A stretch of 64,000 nt of DNA, taken from assembly GCA_022710585.1 (NCBI GenBank), contig JAKLGV010000012.1, positions 33,063 to 97,062 of the forward strand. Direction: 5' to 3'. A program made the position numbers and the translations under genes. How positions within the stretch are numbered: position 1 is the first letter of the stretch; every line of letters begins with the position of its first letter. This document shows, piece after piece, positions 33,235 to 41,880 of this stretch. The notes beneath the pieces were generated by a model. That model was not told where the DNA came from. It did not search any database and was given only the letters and a program-made list of their open reading frames with translations. Origin of the DNA: Deltaproteobacteria bacterium. Its GTDB lineage: Bacteria; Desulfobacterota; Syntrophia; Syntrophales; Smithellaceae.

Positions 33235-33510
33235 ATGCCTATCTACGAGTATAAATGTAACAAATGCGGGAAACAATTTGAAGCGTTTCAGGGAATTACG
33301 GATCCGGAATTGAAAAGCTGCAAGTTCTGCAAAGGCAAGGTGCAGAAGATGATGTCTCTTTCATCCTTCAGTCTGAAAGGGTCCGGCTGGTACGCGACGG
33401 ATTATAAAGGAAAGAAGCCGGGCGCCCCAGCCAGAAAGAAACCGACAGAAGCCGGCGAAAGCTCATCCGCCGCGAAAACCGAAACAGCAACCGCCGCCAA
33501 AGACGAATAA
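33235..33510 (+). CDS. FmdB family zinc-ribbon protein
   Basis: A 91-residue protein with an N-terminal FmdB zinc ribbon (MPIYEYKCNKCGKQFE...CKFCKGKVQKMM; four cysteines) and a low-complexity Lys/Ala/Glu tail after residue ~60. FmdB-type proteins are small putative regulators common in anaerobes, named for a formamidase-linked gene. GGAGGG precedes the ATG. Confidence 0.9.
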   Translation: MPIYEYKCNKCGKQFEAFQGITDPELKSCKFCKGKVQKMMSLSSFSLKGSGWYATDYKGKKPGAPARKKPTEAGESSSAAKTETATAAKDE

Positions 33511-33529
33511 AGAATTTTCTATAGAATGC

Positions 33530-33571
33530 GTTTATCCCGATAGGCCACGCCTGTCGGGATAAACTTTTTTT
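33530..33571 (+). terminator. Rho-independent terminator
   Basis: GTTTATCCCGA pairs with TCGGGATAAAC (11 bp), followed by seven T residues. Confidence 0.92.
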
Positions 33572-33612
33572 GCGCGTCGCGCGACGATCTGTTTTATGGA
33601 TTGTCCATAAAT

Positions 33613-34650
33613 TCAAGTCTTGAAATAAGGCTGCAGCTCCCGGCACAACTCCTCCGGCACCGTCGGACAGATAATTTCATTGTGCAGCTTTTCAAAGTAA
33701 TTCAAATCGCTGGTGCCCAGCGGATTCATAACAAAGCGCGGAACGATCTTCCCCTGAACATTAAAATAATTGTTGTTGTTCATGGTGGCGTAGAGCGAGA
33801 GATTAAAACTCATGAAGTTGTTGGTGTGAAGATAGGTGAAAACGCGGGAAAGGCCGGTCAGAAATTCTTTGAAGTTCAGTTCCGTCAAATCAAAGATCGA
33901 CGTTTTTTCCCGGAAAATAAAATCGATTTCACCGGCCATGCCTTTGGGCGCGAAACTGGTCAGCCAGCAGACGACGCCGGTATCGGCAATAAACCGCTTG
34001 TTCGATTTCTTTTCCAGAGCGATCAGATTGTTCCACAGGTTGTCGCCGTTGGAATTGGCGGCGTAATTTTGCGCGCTGGATAAAAGCTTCTGCATAAAAC
34101 TGGTCGGCCGGTAGCTCACAATGGTTTGCAGATGCGGATGAATGAGGCCGCCGCCGGCGGGCGGCATGTAGTTCCAGTTGATCGAACAATATTTATACCC
34201 CAGATTCATTTCGGCCACGCGATGAAAATAGTCGCGGCAGACGAGAAATCCATCGCGCATATAGTCCGGTGTCAGCTCATTCATCGGGACCAAATGACGC
34301 GATGAAAAAATCGCCACGTTGTTGTTCTGGTCGTAGGGAAAAGCGTTGGGGAAAAGACAGGCTTCTCCCCGTTTGAAATTTCCGCTTTCGGTGATGTTGG
34401 CCGTAAACCGGGGCGTGGTTTTCTCAAAAAGATCGGGGCAGAACGGACACAACGATTCCGGCGATTTTTCAAGATAAGGCTCCAGGTCCGGCTTTTGCGG
34501 AATGCGCACACGGTAAGGTAAAATGCGGCAGGCCACACCGGTGATTTCATCATGTCGCAGCTCGATGGTTACTTTCTTTTCCTGAAAACTATCAAATGGA
34601 TCGAGATAATAACCCGTTGTGATTTCTTTGTTAAACCCCAGTTCTCTCAT
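33613..34650 (-). CDS. Galactose-1-phosphate uridylyltransferase-like protein
   Basis: A 345-residue protein of the GalT/HIT superfamily. CPFCPDLFEKTTPRF is a zinc-binding and substrate segment, and HPHLQTIVSYRP replaces the catalytic H-P-H-G-Q of GalT, keeping the nucleophilic histidine (the second one). Nucleotidyl transfer between sugar phosphates is therefore likely, but the substrate may not be galactose. The start at 34650 (MRELGFN) has AAAGGA before it; an earlier in-frame ATG has none. It is the last gene of a three-gene operon with selD and a DHH phosphoesterase. Confidence 0.8.
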   Translation of the reverse strand: MRELGFNKEITTGYYLDPFDSFQEKKVTIELRHDEITGVACRILPYRVRIPQKPDLEPYLEKSPESLCPFCPDLFEKTTPRFTANITESGNFKRGEACLFPNAFPYDQNNNVAIFSSRHLVPMNELTPDYMRDGFLVCRDYFHRVAEMNLGYKYCSINWNYMPPAGGGLIHPHLQTIVSYRPTSFMQKLLSSAQNYAANSNGDNLWNNLIALEKKSNKRFIADTGVVCWLTSFAPKGMAGEIDFIFREKTSIFDLTELNFKEFLTGLSRVFTYLHTNNFMSFNLSLYATMNNNNYFNVQGKIVPRFVMNPLGTSDLNYFEKLHNEIICPTVPEELCRELQPYFKT

Positions 34651-34676
34651 AAAAATCCTTTCTATGATGATCAATG

Positions 34677-35714
34677 TTAACGATGTATTTCCTTCTGCTC
34701 TCGCCTTAAGCTCATCAGAATAAATATTTCAATATTTCTTGCGGAAACATCACCGTCAATACTTTCTTTCAATTCCTGCATGGGGATCTCCATGCGTGCG
34801 GCACTGCGATGTCCGCCGCCCTGACCGATTTCACCGAATGCCCTCCTGGCGATGAGACCGCAGTTCTGACGGTAACCGTCGCCGCGAAAGATAATCGTCA
34901 ACCGGTCCTCGACGATTCCAGCGACAACCACATAATACGTTCCGATCAAACGCAGATAAAAGTCCGCGATCTGGACGCAGACATCCGCGCTCTCGATGTC
35001 TCCCAGAAAGCAGACGCGCCGACCGCGAAAATTATTCATGTGATGATAGGCGTAATTGAAATATTTCAAGAAGCGGGCCGGGGTTTGATTCAGTTCAATG
35101 CGGCGGATCAACTGCATATTGGCGTATCGGGTATGATAGGCATAAGCTCTAATGTCTTCGATGATCGTGGCGCGGTCAAAATTATCTGTATCCGTTTTAA
35201 TTCCATAAAGCAGAGCGGTGTGTAAAATACGGGGAATCTTGATGCGGGCGCAAAGCAGATATTCGGTGAGCATGCTGGATAAAGAGCCGTAATAGGGACG
35301 AACGTCGGCGAGTCCAGCGCTCCACTGTCCTTCGTAAGGATGATGATCGAAAACGATCTGCGGTTTAATATAATTCAAAGAATGACTGAAAAAAGAAGGC
35401 TGGGCATCCATCAGAGCGATGAGTCGGTAGGATTGGATATCCACCTGATGGACCAACTGAATATGAAGGTGCAGAGCGGCAGCAAATTCCAGGTTCTGGT
35501 GCCGGATGACCGGTTCCGTGGAGGCAAAAGCGCTTCTGGCCAGGCCTTTGGTTTTCTGGAGAATCTCGCGCAGCGCCATGGCCGAGGCGATGGCGTCCGG
35601 GTCGGGGCTGCCGTGCATCAGCAGCAACAAAGAATCATCAGGCTGAACCATGTCCATCAGCTTTGGAAAATTCAGCTCGGTTTCTTTTTTTATCGGAATG
35701 GAGTCAACGTTCAT
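34677..35714 (-). CDS. DHH family phosphoesterase (NrnA-like)
   Basis: A 345-residue DHH/DHHA1 protein like NrnA, which degrades short oligonucleotides and in some species dephosphorylates pAp. The metal motifs HGSPDPDAIASA, LIALMDAQ, DHHPYEGQW (the DHH itself) and GIKTDTDNF are present. The DHHA1 part near the C-terminus has GQGGGHRSAARMEIP, the GGGH signature. NrnA normally reads PDGDA where this has PDPDA. It lies 36 bp after selD. Confidence 0.88.
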   Translation of the reverse strand: MNVDSIPIKKETELNFPKLMDMVQPDDSLLLLMHGSPDPDAIASAMALREILQKTKGLARSAFASTEPVIRHQNLEFAAALHLHIQLVHQVDIQSYRLIALMDAQPSFFSHSLNYIKPQIVFDHHPYEGQWSAGLADVRPYYGSLSSMLTEYLLCARIKIPRILHTALLYGIKTDTDNFDRATIIEDIRAYAYHTRYANMQLIRRIELNQTPARFLKYFNYAYHHMNNFRGRRVCFLGDIESADVCVQIADFYLRLIGTYYVVVAGIVEDRLTIIFRGDGYRQNCGLIARRAFGEIGQGGGHRSAARMEIPMQELKESIDGDVSARNIEIFILMSLRREQKEIHR

Positions 35715-35750
35715 GGTTTGAGCGTCAGTGGCGTCGCCCGATCTGTCTCC

Positions 35751-36803
35751 TCAATAAACTGTAATTTTGCCCGGGTGCTCTTTAACCACTTCTCCGATCA
35801 CAGCGACGTCAGCAATTCCCGCGGCGCGCATTTGTTGAACAAGCGGATCGGCCTTACTGCCGGGCAGGCTGAAAAATAAACCTCCCGCTGTCTGCGGATC
35901 AAACAGCAAATCGAAAATCCAGTCCGGACAGGTTTTTTCTTTTTCCACCTGCCGGATGCGGTAATCCCGGTTGCGGTAAAGGCCTCCGGGAATAAAACCC
36001 GTCTCCATTAAATCGCGCACGCCTGTAAACACGGGCAGCGCCGCAGAGTTGATGCGCAGACCAACATCACCGCCCTCCATCATTTCGCAGGCGTGACCCA
36101 GCAATCCAAAGCCGGTGATGTCGGTACAGGCATGAATGTCGCCCACGGCAATCATCAGCTCCGCCGCTTTTTTATTCAAGGAGGTCATGGCCTGAATCGC
36201 CTGCTGCATTTGCTCCGGCGTTGCTTCACCCGCTTTAATGGCCGTGCTGATGACGCCGGTGCCGAGCGCTTTGGTCAGGATCATTTGATCGTCCGCTCTG
36301 GCGCCGTGATTGTATAAAACTTTATCGGGGTGAACGATTCCTGTTACCGAGAGGCCGTATTTGATTTCATTGTCTTCCACGCTGTGTCCGCCGATCAGCA
36401 AAACTCCGGCTTCGTGCATTTTGTTCAGGCCGCCCTGCAAGACTTGCTGCAAAACGGATATATCCATGGTCTTGATCGGAAAGCAGACGATGTTCATCGC
36501 GGTGAGCGGTCTGGCGCCCATCGCGTAAATATCGTTAAGCGAGTTGACGGCGGCAATCTGGCCGAAGGTGAAGGGATCGTCAACCGTGGGTGTGAAAAAG
36601 TCAACCGTTTGGACCAGAGCGACGTCGGCGGAAATTTTATACACGCCCGCGTCTTCCGCGTGCTCAAATCCGGTCAGCAGATTCGGATCCTGAACCAGCG
36701 GCAAATCGAGCATGATTTTAGACAGATCCCCCGGACCTATCTTGCAGGCTCAACCGGCGCTCTGCACCGTCTGCGTCAAACGAACAGCTTTCTTTTCGTC
36801 CAT
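35751..36803 (-). CDS. selD: Selenide, water dikinase (SelD), selenocysteine-containing
   Basis: Makes selenophosphate from selenide and ATP for Sec insertion and tRNA modification. The gene is 350 codons long with an in-frame TGA (36752-36750) as codon 18: the protein begins MDEKKAVRLTQ, then SAG-U-ACKIGPGDL. Sec therefore occupies the catalytic position that is Cys in E. coli SelD. A conventional reading would start at 36713 and lose the first 30 residues, including the active site. The rest is typical: DFFTPTVDDPFTFGQIAAVNSLNDIYAMG, IGGHSVEDNEIKYGL, TDITGFGLLGH and LFDPQTAGG. AAAGGAAAGG lies just before the ATG. A stem-loop directly after the TGA fits a bacterial SECIS. Confidence 0.93.
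36720..36742 (-). promoter_or_regulatory. SECIS-like hairpin for Sec insertion in selD
   Basis: Seven bases after the UGA the mRNA reads AGAUAGGUCC-GGG-GGAUCUGUCU, a ten-pair stem (with G-U pairs) and a GGG loop. Size, position and apical G fit a SelB-binding element, while the same bases also encode part of KIGPGDLS. Confidence 0.75.
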
Positions 36804-36987
36804 AGCCTTTCCTTTAATGAATACGTTTTTGAAGAATCTGTTGCCGACAAATATAAGCGGAACAGCGTCTTATGTCAATCACGGAAATGATTTGACCGGC
36901 CGGCGGCGTTATCATTCAGCGGCAATATTTAATTTGATTTTTTGATTCAAATAAGTTTAAAGAAGTCAAATTTTGTCAAGGATCAGC

Positions 36988-38376
36988 ATGATGTCCATCC
37001 GTTACTACAGCACCAATCGCAATTTAAAGAATGTCGCGGGCATTACGCCTTTTACCGGCAAGGTGTCTTTTAAAGAGGCGCTGCTCAAAGGTCAGGCTTC
37101 TGACGAAGGCCTGTTTATGCCGGATACCATCCCGCAGCTTTCATTGAAAGATATTCAGGATTTGAAAGGCAAACCCTACAGCAATACCGCCCTGCTAGTT
37201 GCCAGGGCTTTTCTGTCTGACGAGTTCCCGATGGAGACGCTTCAGACCGTCGTGAAGGATTCCTATAACTATCCGGTTCCTCTGGAAGAGGTCAGGCCGA
37301 AAAATTTTGTGATGCGCCTGGATCAGGGGCCGACGGCGTCTTTCAAAGATTTTGCCGCGCGCATGATGGCAAGGCTGATGAGCAACTGCCGTCCGAAAGG
37401 CGAAAGGTTGAATATCCTTGTCGCGACCTCCGGCGACACGGGCAGCGCCGTGGGCGAGGCCTTCAAGGGCGTGGCGGGAATTGATGTGACCATCCTGTAT
37501 CCTGAGAAAGAAGTCAGCGGTATACAGAAAAAACAGCTCGACACCATCGGCGGCAACGTGCAGGCCCTGAGCGTTTCCGGAAAATTCGACGATTGCCAGA
37601 ATCTGGTCAAGCAGGCGTTTTCCGATCCGCAGATTGAAAAATTCAACCTGTCCTCGGCCAACTCCATTAACTTCGGACGGATTCTCCCTCAGATTATCTA
37701 TCATATTTATGCGTATGCCCAACTGGCCGAAAACGGCGAGACGGCGATCTTTTCCGTTCCTTCCGGCAATTTCGGCGACGCCCTGGGCTGTGAATACGCC
37801 AGAAGAATGGGGCTGCCGGTCGCCAAACTTGTGATGCCCACTAACGAAAATGATGAATTTCCCATCTACCTGGCGACGGGAAAATATCATAAGGTTTCGC
37901 CATCGAGAGCCTGCATTTCCAACGCGATGAATGTGGGACATCCCAGCAATCTGGCGCGCTTCTTCGACCTGTATGGCGGCACCGTTGACCGCGTGGGACA
38001 GGTGCACCAATACCCCGACCTGGAAGAAATGCGTAAATATATTTTCTCCGTCAGTATCACCGATGAGCAAACCAGAGAAACCATCAGGAGCGTCTATCAG
38101 CAATATAAGGTTGTCCTGGAACAGCATGGCGCCGTGGGCTGGGCGGGACTGGAAGCATATTTGAAAACCGCACCGGAACGGAAGCTGGCCATCAGCTTGG
38201 AAACAGCGCATCCGGCAAAATTTCCCGAAGAGATTCAGCGCCTGCTGGGCCTGACACCGTCTCTGCCGGACAGCATGAAAAATATTGATCAGCGGAAAGG
38301 CAGCGCCATCGCCATCACCGGCGATTACGATGACTTTAGAAATTATCTGCAGAAGCATTTGAAGATCAGGGAATAG
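36988..38376 (+). CDS. thrC: Threonine synthase
   Basis: A 462-residue PLP enzyme (fold type II) converting O-phosphohomoserine to threonine. YYSTNRNLKNVAGITPFTGKVSFKEALLKGQASDEGLFMP is the long N-terminal signature of the E. coli-like class. GPTASFKDFAARMM carries the PLP lysine, ATSGDTGSAVGEAFKG the phosphate/PLP loop, and SVPSGNFGDALGCEYARRMGLP follows. AAGGA lies five to eight bases before ATG 36988 or the adjacent ATG 36991; either could be used. It is followed by the tol genes but separated by 100 bp with a possible promoter. Confidence 0.95.
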   Translation: MMSIRYYSTNRNLKNVAGITPFTGKVSFKEALLKGQASDEGLFMPDTIPQLSLKDIQDLKGKPYSNTALLVARAFLSDEFPMETLQTVVKDSYNYPVPLEEVRPKNFVMRLDQGPTASFKDFAARMMARLMSNCRPKGERLNILVATSGDTGSAVGEAFKGVAGIDVTILYPEKEVSGIQKKQLDTIGGNVQALSVSGKFDDCQNLVKQAFSDPQIEKFNLSSANSINFGRILPQIIYHIYAYAQLAENGETAIFSVPSGNFGDALGCEYARRMGLPVAKLVMPTNENDEFPIYLATGKYHKVSPSRACISNAMNVGHPSNLARFFDLYGGTVDRVGQVHQYPDLEEMRKYIFSVSITDEQTRETIRSVYQQYKVVLEQHGAVGWAGLEAYLKTAPERKLAISLETAHPAKFPEEIQRLLGLTPSLPDSMKNIDQRKGSAIAITGDYDDFRNYLQKHLKIRE

Positions 38377-38415
38377 CTTCATCACGTCCAAGACTGGAAA
38401 GCATGCGAGAAAGTA

Positions 38416-38444
38416 TTGACAAGGCTGCTTTTTTCCTTTAGCTT
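38416..38444 (+). promoter_or_regulatory. Candidate promoter of the tol operon
   Basis: TTGACA at 38416-38421 followed 17 bases later by a poor -10 (TAGCTT). Plausible by position only. Confidence 0.35.
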
Positions 38445-38480
38445 ACGCGAAAACAATAATTCCTGACTGGAGAATAAATA

Positions 38481-39203
38481 GTGAAAGAGATTGGTTCTTT
38501 GGACTTGGGCGGCAGTTTCCATGGCAGTCTTCTGGGCATGGTGATGGACGCGGGGCTTATGGTGCAGCTGGTCTTATTGCTGCTCTTTGTTTTTTCCGTG
38601 GTTTCCTGGGCGATTATTTTTCTGAAATACCGGTATTACCGGAAAGTCAACAAGGAGAATGACGCTTTCGCCTCCGACTATACACGCAGCTCCAAGCTCT
38701 CCGATGTAATGCCCGCGGCAAAAAAATATGACAATTCCACTCTGGCCGAAGTGTTCCGGATCGGCTATACGGAACTGACCAAAATCAACAAACAGGCCGG
38801 TGAATCCGCGGGGAGCGTCGATGAAATCAGCCTCTCTTCGCTGGATAACCTGGAGCGCGCCATGAACAGGGCCTGCAATACGGAAATGACTAAGCTCGAA
38901 AGCGCTCTCGGATTTCTGGCCACCACCGGTTCGGCCAGTCCGTTTATCGGACTATTCGGGACCGTCTGGGGCATTATGGATACCTTCAAAGGCATCGGCG
39001 CCCGCGGAACGGCGACGCTGGCCGTCGTGGCGCCCGGCATTTCCGAAGCGCTGATTGCCACCGCCGCGGGGCTGGCCGCCGCCATCCCGGCTGTTATTTT
39101 CTACAATTATTTTCTAAATCAGTCGAAAAATATGGTGCAGGAAATGGAGAACTTCTCCTCCGAATTATTAAACATTGTCGAGCGGCATTTTGTCCGCAAG
39201 TAA
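38481..39203 (+). CDS. tolQ: Tol-Pal system proton channel subunit TolQ
   Basis: A 240-residue inner-membrane protein with GTG start (GGAGA upstream) and three membrane helices: residues ~17-41, ~140-162 and ~185-208. SASPFIGLFGTVWGIMDTFKGIG and LAVVAPGISEALIATAAGLAAAIPAV are the conserved MotA/TolQ/ExbB pore segments. It forms the proton-driven motor with TolR that energises TolA and Pal in outer-membrane constriction during division. First gene of the tolQRAB-pal-cpoB cluster. Confidence 0.93.
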   Translation: MKEIGSLDLGGSFHGSLLGMVMDAGLMVQLVLLLLFVFSVVSWAIIFLKYRYYRKVNKENDAFASDYTRSSKLSDVMPAAKKYDNSTLAEVFRIGYTELTKINKQAGESAGSVDEISLSSLDNLERAMNRACNTEMTKLESALGFLATTGSASPFIGLFGTVWGIMDTFKGIGARGTATLAVVAPGISEALIATAAGLAAAIPAVIFYNYFLNQSKNMVQEMENFSSELLNIVERHFVRK

Positions 39204-39221
39204 AAACCGGAGCGTTTTTCT

Positions 39222-39644
39222 ATGAGCAGCTTTCGCAGACGACATCATCCGGATAAACCTTTAGCGGAAATCAACGTGACGCCCCTCGTGGACGTTATGC
39301 TGGTGCTGCTGATTATCTTTATGGTCACGGCCCCGATGCTGTCGATGGGCATTGATGTCAATCTGCCGAAGGTTCAATCCAAGAGCATGGATGTCACCGA
39401 GGAAAAGCTCGTGCTGACCATCAGCGACTCCCGGGAAATATTTCTGAACAAAACCAAATTGCCGCTGGGCGAATTAAACTCCAAACTGACTGCCATCTTT
39501 GCCAACCGAATCGACCGCGAGCTGTTTCTGCGCGCCGATAGAAACGTGCCGTATGGCTTTGTGGTCGAGGTAATGTCGGAGGTGCGCAAATCCGGCGTTG
39601 ATAAACTGGGCATGATTACGGAACCGCCCGAGGACACAAAATGA
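39222..39644 (+). CDS. tolR: Tol-Pal system protein TolR (ExbD family)
   Basis: A 140-residue protein with one membrane helix (about residues 20-40): AEINVTPLVDVMLVLLIIFMVTAP, which contains the essential aspartate (LVDVML) that carries protons. The periplasmic part has LVLTISDSREIFLNK and LFLRADRNVPYGFVVEVM, as in TolR/ExbD. It starts 18 bp after tolQ; its TGA overlaps the ATG of tolA by four bases (ATGA). Confidence 0.94.
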   Translation: MSSFRRRHHPDKPLAEINVTPLVDVMLVLLIIFMVTAPMLSMGIDVNLPKVQSKSMDVTEEKLVLTISDSREIFLNKTKLPLGELNSKLTAIFANRIDRELFLRADRNVPYGFVVEVMSEVRKSGVDKLGMITEPPEDTK

Positions 39645-40390
39645 CACCCCGGATGCCCGCCAGAAGCTGCGGCGGAAATGTCGGCAACCTCCAGAACATG
39701 ATCATCCTGTCTCTCGTCTGCCACCTGATTGTGGTTACCCTTATTCTCGCATCTGTCTCAACCACGTCCAGACGTCTGACGTTCGGACCGATCTATTCGG
39801 TACAGTTGGTTGGTTCCGACGTCATCTCACAGGCCCCTCAAACGTCCGGCGGCTCCGATATGGCGGATTTGCTGCAAACCAAAAAAGCGCCGAGTCCCAT
39901 CATTCTCAAAAGCAAGATTGCCGCTGTCGCGCCTAAGCCGATCAGAACTCAGGAGGCGGACCAGTCCCATCTGGAAAAAGCCCTCGAAGGCATCCGGCAA
40001 AAACAGCGAAAGCTGGATGGCCAGCAAAACCCAAATGGCCGCCCATACGGTCCGGCAACCGCTTCCGCTCCGGCCGGCATGTCGGACGCCGCGATCAATG
40101 AGCAGACCAATGAATATATCAGCGCGGTCTGGTCCAGGGTGAAACAAAACTGGACGATGCCGCAATCCTTGATGCCGTCAAAAGACATTACCACAATCGT
40201 CGCCGTTAAAATCGCGCGCAGCGGCGCGCTGGAATATGCCGGTTTTGAAAAGCGCTCCGGCAACAGTTATTTCGATGACTCCGCCCTGCGGGCAGTCAAA
40301 AAATCAAGCCCCTTTCCGCCGCTACCCTCCTGGGTCAGGGACAGCAGCATCGAAATCGGCATACGTTTCCATTCCGCGGAACTGCAATAA
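39641..40390 (+). CDS. tolA: TolA/TonB-like energy transducer
   Basis: A 249-residue protein with an N-terminal membrane helix (about residues 19-40), a shorter and less helical linker than enterobacterial TolA (421 residues), and a TonB/TolA C-terminal domain: VWSRVKQNWTMPQSLMPSKDITTIVAVKIARSGALEYAGFEKRSGNSYFDDSALRAVKKSSPFPPLP. It bridges TolQR to Pal/TolB across the periplasm. Overlap with tolR and position before tolB support the TolA assignment. Confidence 0.88.
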   Translation: MTPRMPARSCGGNVGNLQNMIILSLVCHLIVVTLILASVSTTSRRLTFGPIYSVQLVGSDVISQAPQTSGGSDMADLLQTKKAPSPIILKSKIAAVAPKPIRTQEADQSHLEKALEGIRQKQRKLDGQQNPNGRPYGPATASAPAGMSDAAINEQTNEYISAVWSRVKQNWTMPQSLMPSKDITTIVAVKIARSGALEYAGFEKRSGNSYFDDSALRAVKKSSPFPPLPSWVRDSSIEIGIRFHSAELQ

Positions 40391-40420
40391 GGTGTCCCAT
40401 AAGAAAGGATGTTACAGGTC

Positions 40421-41734
40421 ATGATGAAAAAATTTATTTTAAATCTTGTTTTGATACTGTCGTGCTTTGCGTTCATCAATTTCAACCACGCTGTCCTCGC
40501 GAAAGTCTATGTCGATATCGATTCGCCGACATTTCGTCCGATGCCCATCGCCATTGCCGATTTTAACAACCGGGCGCCGGGAACCGGTAAACCGGCGGAC
40601 CGGGGCAGCGCCGTTGCCGAAGCCGTCCGGCAGGATCTCGCGATCACAGGGATATTCAATATTTTAAATAAAAAAAGTTTCCTGGAAGCCGGCACGGCTG
40701 TGGACAAAATCAATCCTTCCGACTGGCTGCCGCTGGGAGCCGATTATCTGCTGAAAGGTGAAGTGGTCAGAAATGATCAGGAAATAGTCGCCCACGGCTA
40801 TCTTTTTGATGTCAGCCGGGGAGAAATTATTTTTGCCCGGAAATACCGCGCGACGGCAGACCAGTCCAAAGCCCTTTCCCGCGCCATTGCCGTGGATATT
40901 ATGCGCGCTCTGGTCAACGATGAAGGGGACTTCAACACGCAAATCGCGTTTGTTCCCAAGAACGGCCTGAAATCCGATATTCATTCCATCGGTTATGACG
41001 GCACCGGTTTGAAAGCCGTCACCGGCCACAAATCCATTCTGATGGCGCCCCGCTGGTCGCCGGACGGGCGCCTGCTCGCTTTCACGTCCTTTAAGCGGGG
41101 ACGGCCGGAAATCTATATCCGCAATCTGAAAAGCGGCGCGGAAAAGAAAGTGGCCGCTTTTGAAGGCATAAATTTGTGCGGCGCTTTTTCTCCGGACAGC
41201 CGGAAATTATTGCTCACGCTGAGCCGCGACGGCAACAACGAAATCTATTCGCTGGACATTGATTCTCTGTCGCTCAGGCGTCTGACCAACAACTACGCCA
41301 TCGATGTTTCTCCCTCCTGGTCGCCGGACGGAAAGAAAATCGCGTTTGTGTCCAACCGCTCCGGCTCGCCGCAGATTTATACGATGGCTGCCGACGGCAG
41401 CAACGTAAAAAGGATCACCTACGAAGGCGGTTATAATTCTTCGCCGGTCTGGTCGCCGCGCGGCGATGAGCTTGCCTATGAAGGACAGGTAGGTGGCCGG
41501 TATCAGATTTTCGTCATTCCAGCGGAAGGCGGCAGTGCCCGGCAACTGACGTCTGACAGCGCCAATAATGAATCGCCTTCGTGGTCACCATCCGGCCGGC
41601 AAATCGCGTATGTCTCCCGCAGGCCGTCCCAAAGCAGGCTCATGATCATGAATGCAAACGGCTCCAGCCCGAGGCAGGTTTATGAAACCCGACAGAAACT
41701 GGTCATGTCGGCCTGGTCGCCGCGCCTGAAATAA
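40421..41734 (+). CDS. tolB: Tol-Pal system beta-propeller protein TolB
   Basis: A 437-residue periplasmic protein. The signal peptide ends AVLA; an N-terminal domain (VYVDIDSPTFRPMPIAIADF) precedes a six-bladed WD40-like propeller with repeating WSPDGRLLAFTS, FSPDSRKLLLT, WSPDGKKIAFVSNRSGSPQIY, WSPRGDELAYEG and WSPSGRQIAYVS. It binds Pal and modulates its link to peptidoglycan. Two adjacent ATG codons (40421, 40424) are possible; an upstream in-frame ATG at 40409 is too close to the AAGAAAGG box to use it. Confidence 0.94.
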   Translation: MMKKFILNLVLILSCFAFINFNHAVLAKVYVDIDSPTFRPMPIAIADFNNRAPGTGKPADRGSAVAEAVRQDLAITGIFNILNKKSFLEAGTAVDKINPSDWLPLGADYLLKGEVVRNDQEIVAHGYLFDVSRGEIIFARKYRATADQSKALSRAIAVDIMRALVNDEGDFNTQIAFVPKNGLKSDIHSIGYDGTGLKAVTGHKSILMAPRWSPDGRLLAFTSFKRGRPEIYIRNLKSGAEKKVAAFEGINLCGAFSPDSRKLLLTLSRDGNNEIYSLDIDSLSLRRLTNNYAIDVSPSWSPDGKKIAFVSNRSGSPQIYTMAADGSNVKRITYEGGYNSSPVWSPRGDELAYEGQVGGRYQIFVIPAEGGSARQLTSDSANNESPSWSPSGRQIAYVSRRPSQSRLMIMNANGSSPRQVYETRQKLVMSAWSPRLK

Positions 41735-41737
41735 CGG

Positions 41738-41754
41738 CCTGAAAATTTTTCAGG
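41738..41754. repeat. 17-bp inverted repeat after tolB
   Basis: CCTGAAAA-T-TTTTCAGG immediately after the tolB stop. It could slow transcription, but there is no T tract, and a promoter for pal begins right after it. Confidence 0.5.
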
Positions 41755-41756
41755 GG

Positions 41757-41785
41757 TTGTTATTTTCAACACTTTGCCGTATAAG
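41757..41785 (+). promoter_or_regulatory. Candidate internal promoter for pal-cpoB
   Basis: TTGTTA (41757-41762), 17 bp, TATAAG (41780-41785, five of six). It is consistent with extra transcription of the abundant lipoprotein Pal. Confidence 0.5.
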
Positions 41786-41880
41786 ACACGAACAGCAATA
41801 CCGTAGAAAGTCTTCAGCTTCGCTGGAGAATAATGATGATCGCCATATTCATACATTAAACGTAACAGGAAAGGAGTTGT

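Noticed and set aside
36713..36715. ATG at 36713 as the start of selD
   Set aside because: It would remove the first 30 residues, including the catalytic position, and has no ribosome binding site. The UGA-containing frame from 36803 is much better supported.
37195..38391. A 398-codon minus-strand frame across thrC
   Set aside because: Antisense of a clear threonine synthase; no start signals and no recognisable motif.
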